Positions 1 through 5,925 of a stretch of DNA of 21,476 nucleotides are shown here, in pieces. Under the pieces are notes generated by a model. The model ran no database searches. It worked only from the letters and a program-made list of their open reading frames with translations, and had not been told where the DNA came from. The DNA is from UBA1756 sp045132235 (GTDB lineage: Bacteria; Bacteroidota; Bacteroidia; Bacteroidales; WCHB1-69). The translations under genes were made by a program, and so were the position numbers. The number at the start of each line of letters is the position of its first letter. Positions within the stretch are counted from its first letter, which is position 1. The stretch spans positions 1 through 21,476 of the forward strand of contig JBGURX010000044.1 of the NCBI GenBank assembly GCA_045132235.1. Direction: 5' to 3'.

Positions 1-83
1 TTTGTGATGTTCGTTTTGTCGGCTGTCACCACCACCACATCGGGACGTTATTCGCGACCGCTGGTGTTTTGCCTGCCGATGGT
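1..83. other. Left-edge stretch, no supported gene
   Basis: This stretch lies downstream of the minus-strand zinc-ribbon gene. Plus-strand frame 1 is open from the edge to a TAA at 85-87, about 28 codons, but the peptide resembles nothing I know and would end inside the minus-strand gene. No hairpin with a T tract is visible that would end the minus-strand transcript. I see no supported feature here. Confidence 0.5.
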
Positions 84-362
84 TTAATTGTCGTAAGAGA
101 GTTCAAACGACTGGTAGGCCGTGAATTCGTTCGGCACGGTCTCCAACACCAAGGAAATGTCGCGGGCGCTGCTGCTCCCGATGCAGGTGGGGTCGCTTTC
201 AAACTTTGATGCAAGGGTCTGCGGGATAGGCAACACTAAAATCTTGTTGCACTTCGGACACATGCACTGTTTTTTGGTCCCAAGGTCGTTTTCTGTGACA
301 GGTATCGCCAGCTTAGTGGCGCACTTTGGGCATGTCACCGATACTTTTATGGTCTTGCTCAT
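84..362 (-). CDS. Small zinc-ribbon protein of unknown function
   Basis: A 92-residue soluble protein with no signal peptide. Residues 11-14 and 35-38 are both CPKC, with an extra Cys at 33. This is the paired-knuckle pattern of a zinc ribbon, so the N-terminal half probably binds one zinc ion. The C-terminal half (about 45-92) has no motif I recognise. The chosen ATG at 362 follows an A-rich stretch; a TTG three codons upstream is less likely. It is the last gene of a minus-strand set, 19 bp after an acidic membrane-anchored protein, so the two are probably co-transcribed. Zinc ribbons of this kind often serve as nucleic-acid or protein-binding modules, but nothing here fixes the role. The reading as a real gene is supported by the cysteine pattern and by the context. 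Confidence 0.7.
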   Translation of the reverse strand: MSKTIKVSVTCPKCATKLAIPVTENDLGTKKQCMCPKCNKILVLPIPQTLASKFESDPTCIGSSSARDISLVLETVPNEFTAYQSFELSYDN

Positions 363-381
363 TTTCCCCAACTAAAAAAAA

Positions 382-1377
382 CTACATTCCACCTAAATCC
401 ATACCGCTGTCCACATCACCCACCTCAACGTCGGGGATGGTTTCTTCGTCCTCGTTCATCACAACACCCACGCCGGAAATTTCCTGCACGTCTTCAGCAA
501 AAATATCTCCATTTTCATCTATGGTCGGGTTCACCAGCAGCGTGTCAAACTTGCCGTCTCCGGTGGTGTCCAGTACGAGGTCGGGATTCTCGTCGCCATC
601 CACATCTATGATAGCGGTATCCACCACACCATCCTCATCAGCATCCATCACCGCATATACATTCTCCTCCGGTATCAGCAGTTCTTCCTCCACCAAGTCC
701 TCATCCAATGAGGGTTCAAAGGCGATGGTCTCTTCCGCCGCACCTTCGGCAACTTGTTGCTCCTCAGCCACCTCCACCTTCAGTTCTCCGGGAGCCAACT
801 CTTCGCCTGCCAGTTCTTCGTCTGTCGGATCCTCCGGAATCAGCAGCTCTTCCTCCACAAGGTCCTCATCCAGCGAGGGTTCAAAGGCGAGATCTTCGTC
901 CATCGCCTCTTCGGCAAGCTGTTCTTCCTCCGCCAGTTCCTCTTCGGCGGCCGCTTCTTCCTTTACCGGCTTTTCCGCCTGCTGTTCTTCACGTCCAGCG
1001 GTCTCACCTTGGTCGGCGGCGGCATCCACAGCAGCCGTTGCGCTGACAGCCTCATCGTCGAAAATCTCGTCAACCAGATCTCCAATGATATCCGAGGCGC
1101 CGAGGGCCACGCCGCCCACGGCCGCAGCACCTGCCGCGCCTGCTGTACCCACCACGCCGGCGGTGATGCCGATGGCTATGCCGGCACCCTTTTTCTTCCT
1201 CCTTCTCGCATCTGCATTGGCCGGTGACTTCGCGGCGGCGGGAGGGTTGCCGGCAGCTTTCTGCCCAGCGGCTTTCTGCTCACCTCCACCATTTACAACA
1301 ACGGAAGTTTTTTTTGCGCTATCTTTCTCAGAGGCGTTGTTTTGAGCCTCATTGTTGGTAACAATCGTTTCGTCCAT
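382..1377 (-). CDS. Acidic Gly-zipper membrane protein with Asp-rich calcium-loop-like repeats
   Basis: A 331-residue protein I cannot name. The order is: polar, Ala-rich N-terminus (1-57); basic cluster RRRKKK (58-63); Gly/Ala-rich hydrophobic stretch (about 64-95) with GxxxG-type spacing; a long tail dominated by Glu and Asp. The tail holds two copies of FEPSLDEDLVEEELLIPE, then Asp-rich loops at 245-253, 257-266, 270-278 and 287-296 that resemble EF-hand or type-3-repeat calcium loops. The basic cluster before the hydrophobic segment suggests N-terminus in the cytoplasm and the acidic tail outside the inner membrane (inference). ATG at 1377 is preferred over an upstream GTG at 1416, because it follows an AT-rich leader and avoids overlap with the upstream paralogue. 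The upstream gene encodes the same basic-patch plus Gly-zipper plus acidic-tail design. Alternative: the Gly-rich stretch is a flexible linker, not a membrane span. Confidence 0.72.
   Translation of the reverse strand: MDETIVTNNEAQNNASEKDSAKKTSVVVNGGGEQKAAGQKAAGNPPAAAKSPANADARRRKKKGAGIAIGITAGVVGTAGAAGAAAVGGVALGASDIIGDLVDEIFDDEAVSATAAVDAAADQGETAGREEQQAEKPVKEEAAAEEELAEEEQLAEEAMDEDLAFEPSLDEDLVEEELLIPEDPTDEELAGEELAPGELKVEVAEEQQVAEGAAEETIAFEPSLDEDLVEEELLIPEENVYAVMDADEDGVVDTAIIDVDGDENPDLVLDTTGDGKFDTLLVNPTIDENGDIFAEDVQEISGVGVVMNEDEETIPDVEVGDVDSGMDLGGM
665..890 (-). repeat. Internal 61-bp direct repeat in the acidic protein gene
   Basis: Bases 665-725 and 830-890 align without gaps at 55 of 61 positions, 165 bp (55 codons) apart and in the same reading frame. 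Both encode FEPSLDEDLVEEELLIPE with no amino-acid change over those 18 residues. The DNA differences are mostly silent, which suggests an old duplication kept by selection on the protein. Confidence 0.85.
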
Positions 1378-1402
1378 AATTATTTTGTTTTTATGATTAA
1401 TA

Positions 1403-2092
1403 TCAAATGAAATCACTCATATCCATATTGTTGTCAATAGGGATGTTGGGATCTATGAAGTTGGAAGCGAGAGGATCTGTGCTGATATCCTCGGCCGAAG
1501 CATCCTCCGGTTCCATTTCCGCGTCACCCATCGTGTCGCAGGTCGGGTCGAAGAGTTCTTCCTCTACCTCACAGGCGGAGGCATCCTCCACAACGACTTC
1601 CTCTATCGGAATCTCCACCTCCGCAACCCCTTCTTCACTATCTTCCATATTTTCAGTCAATTCCCCATCCAAAATCACGACATCAAGTTCATCCCCTGTC
1701 TCGGCAGCAACTGCAGAATCCTCATACACCTTGTCATCCACATGGATGGCGGTCTCCGGGTCAGGTTTCTCCAAAGGCTCCTGCAAGACTTCCGGCTGGA
1801 AGGTTTCCTTGGGATGGCCGTATCCCAAATCCGAGACAACCTCCTCGGCAAATTCATGGAAAGGCTGGGAGGCGCCCACTGCATATCCAGCCACTCCGGC
1901 GGCAGCCACGGTGCCGGCAGCCACTCCCGCAGCGCCGAAGCCTATCGCCACTCCCGCGCCGGATTTCCTTTTGCCGGAAGGGGTTCCTTTCGTGTTGGCG
2001 GCTGCCTCCTCACGGGGAGAGCCGTTGCTGTTGTCGTTCTCCGCTTTGCTTTTCGGAGCATTTTCTGCTACTGTCTTCTTTTCACCCGTCAT
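1403..2092 (-). CDS. Acidic Gly-zipper membrane protein, paralogue of the next gene
   Basis: A 229-residue protein of unknown function. It has a polar N-terminus (1-40), a basic patch KRK (41-43), a Gly/Ala-rich hydrophobic stretch (44-75) starting GAGVAIG and ending VGAS, then an acidic tail rich in Glu and Asp that ends in a short Asn/Asp/Met-rich sequence. The downstream 331-residue protein has the same layout (basic patch, GAGIAIG...LGAS, acidic tail), so the two are paralogues, although this copy lacks the Asp-rich calcium-loop-like repeats. ATG at 2092 is the only well-placed start. It is the first gene of the minus-strand set, with a candidate -7 box at 2131-2138. The predicted topology is a single membrane span with the acidic tail outside the cytoplasm (inference). 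No catalytic motif is visible. Confidence 0.7.
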   Translation of the reverse strand: MTGEKKTVAENAPKSKAENDNSNGSPREEAAANTKGTPSGKRKSGAGVAIGFGAAGVAAGTVAAAGVAGYAVGASQPFHEFAEEVVSDLGYGHPKETFQPEVLQEPLEKPDPETAIHVDDKVYEDSAVAAETGDELDVVILDGELTENMEDSEEGVAEVEIPIEEVVVEDASACEVEEELFDPTCDTMGDAEMEPEDASAEDISTDPLASNFIDPNIPIDNNMDMSDFI

Positions 2093-2130
2093 AACCCATT
2101 TGGTTTTGTAAAAATAAGCGTTTTAAGTTG

Positions 2131-2138
2131 CAAAAATA
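2131..2138 (-). promoter_or_regulatory. Candidate Bacteroidota -7 box for the acidic protein operon
   Basis: The minus strand reads TATTTTTG, matching TAnnTTTG, 39 bp before the ATG at 2092. No TTTG is seen at the usual 19-21 bp upstream, so only half of the promoter consensus is supported. It lies back to back with the plus-strand box at 2183-2190. Confidence 0.45.
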
Positions 2139-2182
2139 CAATATTTTTTTGGAAAAAAATCCCTGCTCTCAATTAAAAATCG

Positions 2183-2190
2183 TATTTTTG
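2183..2190 (+). promoter_or_regulatory. Candidate -7 box for the lipoprotein-rlmN cluster
   Basis: TATTTTTG matches TAnnTTTG and lies 22 bp before the ATG at 2213, giving a short leader. No clear -33 TTTG is present at the standard distance. As the only visible start signal before four closely spaced genes, it may drive the cluster to 5877. Confidence 0.5.
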
Positions 2191-2212
2191 CCCGCGTTTT
2201 CAGAGAAGCAAC

Positions 2213-3088
2213 ATGAACAAGCAACTCTTTCTATATCTGATAACTGCTGTTTGCCTGCTATTTTGCGGCTGCAAGGACAAAGGCAACGGAACGGAGGAAA
2301 AGACCGTTCCGGCCGCCGACCGCACCAGTCTGCACGAGAACCATCTGCTTGGCGCCGTGCAGTCGGTGACCGACACCAAGTACATGGTTGTACCCCTGTC
2401 CGACGGCCGCGACTCGCTGTTTTTCTTCTCCACCAAACACGACACTTACAACGAAAAAGGCTGGCTGAGCGGCAGCGTGCTGACCGATGCCGGCGGCGAC
2501 ACCATCTTCGTGATGAAGGTGACTTTTGACAACAAAGGGCACATGACCCGCAGCGAATTCTTCGACGGCGACGGCCAGCGGAGAGAGCACACCGAATATG
2601 AGTACGACGGCAAGGGCTACCGCGTAAAGGAGAGCCACTACCTCAACGACTCGCTCACCTACGAGCACGTCTGCAAAAACGACCCCGCCGGCAACGTGGA
2701 GCAGATTACCGTGAACCAAGGCGGCGACACCTACTATATGAACTACCTCAACAACGAACAAGGCGTGCCGGTGCGCATCGACTGGATCTCGCCGCGGATG
2801 GGACAGGAAGCCTACCAGCAGAACTCCATCGAGTACGACTCCAAAGGAAATGTCATCAACCGCACCGCCACCCTCAACGGCCGCAACGTGGAGTTCTACC
2901 ACGCACAATACAGTGAAAAAGGTTATCTTCTCAAAGAGATCTACCAGCGCTCCGAACCCACCCGACTTGAAGAGATTGTGACCGAATATTCCAAACACGA
3001 CAAAAACGGCAACTGGACCCATCAGGAGAACTCCAAGAACGGAGCCCGACACTATGTCATCGACCGAACCATCGAATACTATCATTAA
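2213..3088 (+). CDS. Lipoprotein with YD-like repeats
   Basis: A 291-residue predicted lipoprotein. The N-terminus has a hydrophobic core and a lipobox-like LFCGC, with Cys20 as the likely lipidated residue, followed by a polar linker. The mature part consists of repeated units of roughly 30-40 residues with an aromatic-Asp/Asn-x-x-Gly turn (for example FDNKGH, YDGKGY, YDSKGN, YSEKGY, DKNGNW). This is the pattern of YD/RHS-like beta-strand repeats common in short Bacteroidota lipoproteins. It is likely attached to the inner or outer membrane facing the periplasm or surface; the function is unknown. It is the first gene of a tightly spaced cluster (18 bp to the DUF5606 gene). No enzyme motif is visible, and a structural or binding role is only a guess. 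Confidence 0.8.
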   Translation: MNKQLFLYLITAVCLLFCGCKDKGNGTEEKTVPAADRTSLHENHLLGAVQSVTDTKYMVVPLSDGRDSLFFFSTKHDTYNEKGWLSGSVLTDAGGDTIFVMKVTFDNKGHMTRSEFFDGDGQRREHTEYEYDGKGYRVKESHYLNDSLTYEHVCKNDPAGNVEQITVNQGGDTYYMNYLNNEQGVPVRIDWISPRMGQEAYQQNSIEYDSKGNVINRTATLNGRNVEFYHAQYSEKGYLLKEIYQRSEPTRLEEIVTEYSKHDKNGNWTHQENSKNGARHYVIDRTIEYYH

Positions 3089-3106
3089 CCATAATAAAAG
3101 AAGAAA

Positions 3107-3538
3107 ATGGACTTAAGCAAAATTTTATCAATCACCGGAAAAAGCGGACTTTTCAAACTCATCAGCAGAGGCAACAACAACTTCATCGTGGAGTCGCTGA
3201 CCGACGGCAAGCGCTTCCCCGCCTTCTCGCACGACGGCGTCGCCAACCTCGAAAACATCTCCATCTTCACCGAAGACGAGGACGTATCACTGGAATCCGT
3301 GTTCGTTTCCATGTACAAGAAAGAAAACGGCCAGCACTGCAACGTGAGCCTCACCGACGGCAACGCCATGAAGGCCTATTTTGCCGAAGTGCTGCCCAAC
3401 TACGACCGCGAGCGCGTATATGTCTCCAACATCAAGAAAGTGATTGCTTGGTACAACCAGCTCATTGATCACAATTTGATTGATTTGGAAGAGAAGAAAG
3501 AAGAAGGGACCGAAGCCCCGAAAAAAGACGCTGAATAA
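3107..3538 (+). CDS. DUF5606 family protein
   Basis: A 143-residue cytoplasmic-looking protein with no signal peptide or membrane segment. The N-terminal half has the recognisable DUF5606 pattern: start MDLSKILSITGKSGLFKL, then VESLTDGKR, then a NISIFTEDEDVSL segment. The second half carries AYFAEVLPNYDRERVY followed by a helix KKVIAWYNQL, also typical of the family. The C-terminus is a charged Lys/Glu tail. DUF5606 is a Bacteroidota-specific family with no known activity. It sits 18 bp after the lipoprotein and 9 bp before the deacetylase-like gene, which implies co-transcription. Family assignment is from remembered sequence pattern; function is unassigned. Confidence 0.88.
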   Translation: MDLSKILSITGKSGLFKLISRGNNNFIVESLTDGKRFPAFSHDGVANLENISIFTEDEDVSLESVFVSMYKKENGQHCNVSLTDGNAMKAYFAEVLPNYDRERVYVSNIKKVIAWYNQLIDHNLIDLEEKKEEGTEAPKKDAE

Positions 3539-3547
3539 ACCTGCCGG

Positions 3548-4849
3548 ATGCGCCTCACCGACAACGCCATCCGATACACCATAAGCCACCTCCTCAGGGT
3601 GGCTTTTCCGCATTCCGCCCCCGACATCCAGACTGCCGAAGGAAAATTTTCTGCACAGGTCGAGGGCATGGAAATCCGTTTTTTCATCATGGAGGAAAAG
3701 ACGGCCGACGCACTGGCCGCCGGCACGCTGGAGCTGGAGTCTGCCCCGCTGCCCAACGGCCTCCAAGTACCCTTGTACCGCCAGTCTGGCAGCGACGCGC
3801 TGTACCACACCGACGGCGACACGCTCACCCTGCACTGCGACCTCGTCACTTTGCCCTTCCTGCTGCTGTCGCGCTGGGAGGAGTACCAAGAGGGAAAGCC
3901 CCGCGACGTGCACGGCCGCTTCGCTTACGCCGGCAGTCTGAACGAGCGGTACGGTCTCATCGACCTGCCCGTGGCCGACCTCTACGCCCTGCTGCTGCGC
4001 CACTGGGTGTGCGAGCACTCCGGCATCACGGTGCAGCCGCGACAGTCCCGCTGCATCAGCACCCACGATGTGGACCTGATCCTGCGGTTCGGCAAATGGC
4101 CACAGAACGCCCGCACTTTGGGTGCCGACCTCATCAAACACCACTCCATCAAGTTGTTCCGCCAGTCATGCCGGCAGTGGCGCAGGTTCTTGAAAGACCA
4201 CACCGCCGACCCGCTCATACAAGCCTGTCTGCGGCTGCAGCTGTACGACAAGGAGCGGCAGCATGAAAGCCTCTTCTTCATCAAGGCACAGCACACAGGC
4301 GAGCACGACTGCGGCTACGACATCCGCTGCCGCGAGGCGGCGTTCCTTATCGGGAAGCTGCGTGCCATGGGAGCCGGCATCGGGCTGCACGGCGGACTGC
4401 ATGCCGCCTACGACCCGTACCTGCTGGACACCGAGAAACAGCGGCTGGAAGAGATTACGGGCAGTCCTGTCACCGCAAGCCGCCAGCACTACCTGCGTTT
4501 CCACCCGCTGCAGACCCAGCGGGCGTGGCTGCACTGCGGCCTCACCGACGACTACACCCTCGGTTTCGCCGACCGCGACGGATTCCGCTGCGGCACCTGC
4601 CACCCCTACCCGCTCTACGACCTCGTGAACGACCAGCCCACCACCGTCACCGAGCATCCGCTGATTGCGATGGACATGACCTTCATCAGCTACCGCAAGA
4701 TGCAGCCGGAGGCGGCACTCGACCGCATCCAGCAGCTGCGGCGCACCTGCGAGCTGGCGGAGGGCGACTTCGTGCTGCTGTGGCACAACACCACCGTGGG
4801 TCGCGAACACGAAGAGTGGTTTCAACAAGTTTTCTGCAAAATCGAATAG
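3548..4849 (+). CDS. Polysaccharide deacetylase-like protein
   Basis: A 433-residue protein with no signal peptide. The N-terminal ~165 residues resemble the accessory domain found before Bacteroidota polysaccharide deacetylases. The catalytic NodB-like part starts with STHDVD, where D174 and D176 fit the first motif (base and metal Asp). H281-G-G-L-H285 fits the second motif H-x3-H that binds the metal. Later segments RFHPLQTQ and GFRCGTCHPYPLYD fit the distal part of the fold. Enzymes of this family remove N- or O-acetyl groups from glycans, but the substrate here cannot be told; with no export signal it may act on a cytoplasmic or lipid-linked precursor. It is 9 bp after the DUF5606 gene and 2 bp before rlmN. 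Some relatives in Bacteroidota are non-canonical and may not be active deacetylases. Confidence 0.8.
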   Translation: MRLTDNAIRYTISHLLRVAFPHSAPDIQTAEGKFSAQVEGMEIRFFIMEEKTADALAAGTLELESAPLPNGLQVPLYRQSGSDALYHTDGDTLTLHCDLVTLPFLLLSRWEEYQEGKPRDVHGRFAYAGSLNERYGLIDLPVADLYALLLRHWVCEHSGITVQPRQSRCISTHDVDLILRFGKWPQNARTLGADLIKHHSIKLFRQSCRQWRRFLKDHTADPLIQACLRLQLYDKERQHESLFFIKAQHTGEHDCGYDIRCREAAFLIGKLRAMGAGIGLHGGLHAAYDPYLLDTEKQRLEEITGSPVTASRQHYLRFHPLQTQRAWLHCGLTDDYTLGFADRDGFRCGTCHPYPLYDLVNDQPTTVTEHPLIAMDMTFISYRKMQPEAALDRIQQLRRTCELAEGDFVLLWHNTTVGREHEEWFQQVFCKIE

Positions 4850-4851
4850 CC

Positions 4852-5877
4852 ATGGAAGACATCCGTCACATCCCCGCCGAACAGCTGAGCGAGTTTTTGC
4901 TTCAGCATGGAGAGAAGAAGTTCCGCACGTCACAGATACAGGAGTGGCTCTGGAAGCGCGGGGCGCAGACCTTCGCCGAGATGACCAACCTGTCGGTGGC
5001 GTTGCGCCAGCTGCTGGAGCAGAGTTTCACCTTCCTGCACACCGACATCGGCCGGCAGGTGCAAAGCGCCGACGGCACGGCGAAATACCTGTTCAAGCTG
5101 CACGACGGCCGGCAGGTGGAGGGCGTGCTGATTCCCTCCGGCAGCCGCGTCACGGCCTGCATCTCGTCGCAGGTGGGCTGCGCGCTGAAATGCGCCTTCT
5201 GCGCCACCGGCACCATGGGCTTCACCCGCAACCTCCACTTCTCGGAAATCTTCGACCAGTTCATGCTGATGAACCGCGAGGCAGAGCGGCTGTACGGGCA
5301 TCCCATCAGCAACATCGTGTATATGGGCATGGGCGAGCCGCTGATGAACTACGAGAACGTGATGGAATCGGTGCGGCTCATCACGGACCCGGCCGGTCCG
5401 GGACTCTCGCCCAGCCGCATCACCCTCTCCACCGTCGGCATCGCCAGCGGCATCCGGCGCTTGGCCGACGACGGCTTCAAGCCCGAGGTGGCCCTCTCGC
5501 TGCACTGCGCCGACGAGCTGAAACGCTCGCTGCGGATGCCCATCACCCGCAGCAACAACTTCGCCATGCTGCAGGATGCACTGCGCTACCTGCACGAAAG
5601 GACCGGCAAGCGCGTCACCATCGAGTACCTGATGCTGAAAGAATGGAACGACAGCGTGGAAGACGCCCGCAAGCTGTTCCGCTTCTGCCTCCCCTTCCCC
5701 GTCAAAATCAACCTTATCGAATACAACGCCACCGAAAGCGGCTACGAGAAGAGTCCCGAAGAGAACGTGCAGCGTTTCGTCGCCTTCCTCGAGTCGAAGA
5801 ACATGGTGGTGAACATCCGTCACAGCCGCGGGCAGGACATCGACGCCGCCTGCGGGCAGTTGGTGCGGAAGGGGTGA
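4852..5877 (+). CDS. rlmN: Dual-specificity 23S rRNA A2503 / tRNA A37 C2-methyltransferase
   Basis: A 341-residue radical-SAM methylase that makes 2-methyladenosine at position 2503 of 23S rRNA and, in the family, at A37 of some tRNAs. The iron-sulfur motif is C110-x3-C114-x2-C117. C103 and C334 correspond to the two catalytic cysteines of the mechanism (spacing as in E. coli RlmN). MGMGEPLMN (158-166) is the SAM-binding GEP segment, and RHSRGQDIDAACGQL forms the C-terminal end. Length is normal. ATG at 4852 begins 2 bp after the previous stop and gives the expected N-terminus; the open frame extends upstream but only as antisense-like sequence over the deacetylase gene. It is complete despite a duplication of its last 41 bp, including the C334 codon, found again at 7800-7840. 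Confidence 0.96.
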   Translation: MEDIRHIPAEQLSEFLLQHGEKKFRTSQIQEWLWKRGAQTFAEMTNLSVALRQLLEQSFTFLHTDIGRQVQSADGTAKYLFKLHDGRQVEGVLIPSGSRVTACISSQVGCALKCAFCATGTMGFTRNLHFSEIFDQFMLMNREAERLYGHPISNIVYMGMGEPLMNYENVMESVRLITDPAGPGLSPSRITLSTVGIASGIRRLADDGFKPEVALSLHCADELKRSLRMPITRSNNFAMLQDALRYLHERTGKRVTIEYLMLKEWNDSVEDARKLFRFCLPFPVKINLIEYNATESGYEKSPEENVQRFVAFLESKNMVVNIRHSRGQDIDAACGQLVRKG

Positions 5878-5878
5878 T
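5838..5878 (+). repeat. 41-bp direct repeat, copy 1 (3' end of rlmN)
   Basis: Covers the last 13 codons of rlmN with its TGA stop. It matches 7800-7840 at 40 of 41 bases; the single difference is G5842 versus A7804. The two copies bracket the glycosyltransferase gene. Confidence 0.95.
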
Positions 5879-5887
5879 AAAAAGTTG

Positions 5888-5895
5888 TATCTTTG
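5888..5895 (+). promoter_or_regulatory. Candidate -7 box for the glycosyltransferase gene
   Basis: TATCTTTG matches TAnnTTTG, 10 bp after the rlmN stop and 30 bp before the ATG at 5926. The nearest TTG (5860-5862) is 25 bp upstream, longer than the usual 19-21, so the -33 element is doubtful. The box lies inside the repeat-bracketed segment, just after copy 1, so the gene seems to carry its own promoter. Confidence 0.55.
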
Positions 5896-5925
5896 CAGCC
5901 GCGGATTGACGCTTTTTCATAAATA

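Noticed and set aside
326..1345. 339-codon Ser-rich open frame on the plus strand, opposite the acidic protein gene
   Set aside because: It is the mirror of Glu/Asp codons on the minus strand, gives a low-complexity Ser/Ala protein with no motif, and the minus-strand reading has paralogy, conserved repeats and a suitable start.
1407..2111. 234-codon Ser/Thr-rich open frame on the plus strand
   Set aside because: Antisense shadow of the acidic paralogue; no family pattern, and it would overlap the minus-strand start and control region.
4525..4851. Extension of the rlmN frame upstream of its ATG
   Set aside because: It overlaps the deacetylase-like gene entirely, has Arg/His/Pro-rich shadow composition, and RlmN starts naturally at 4852.
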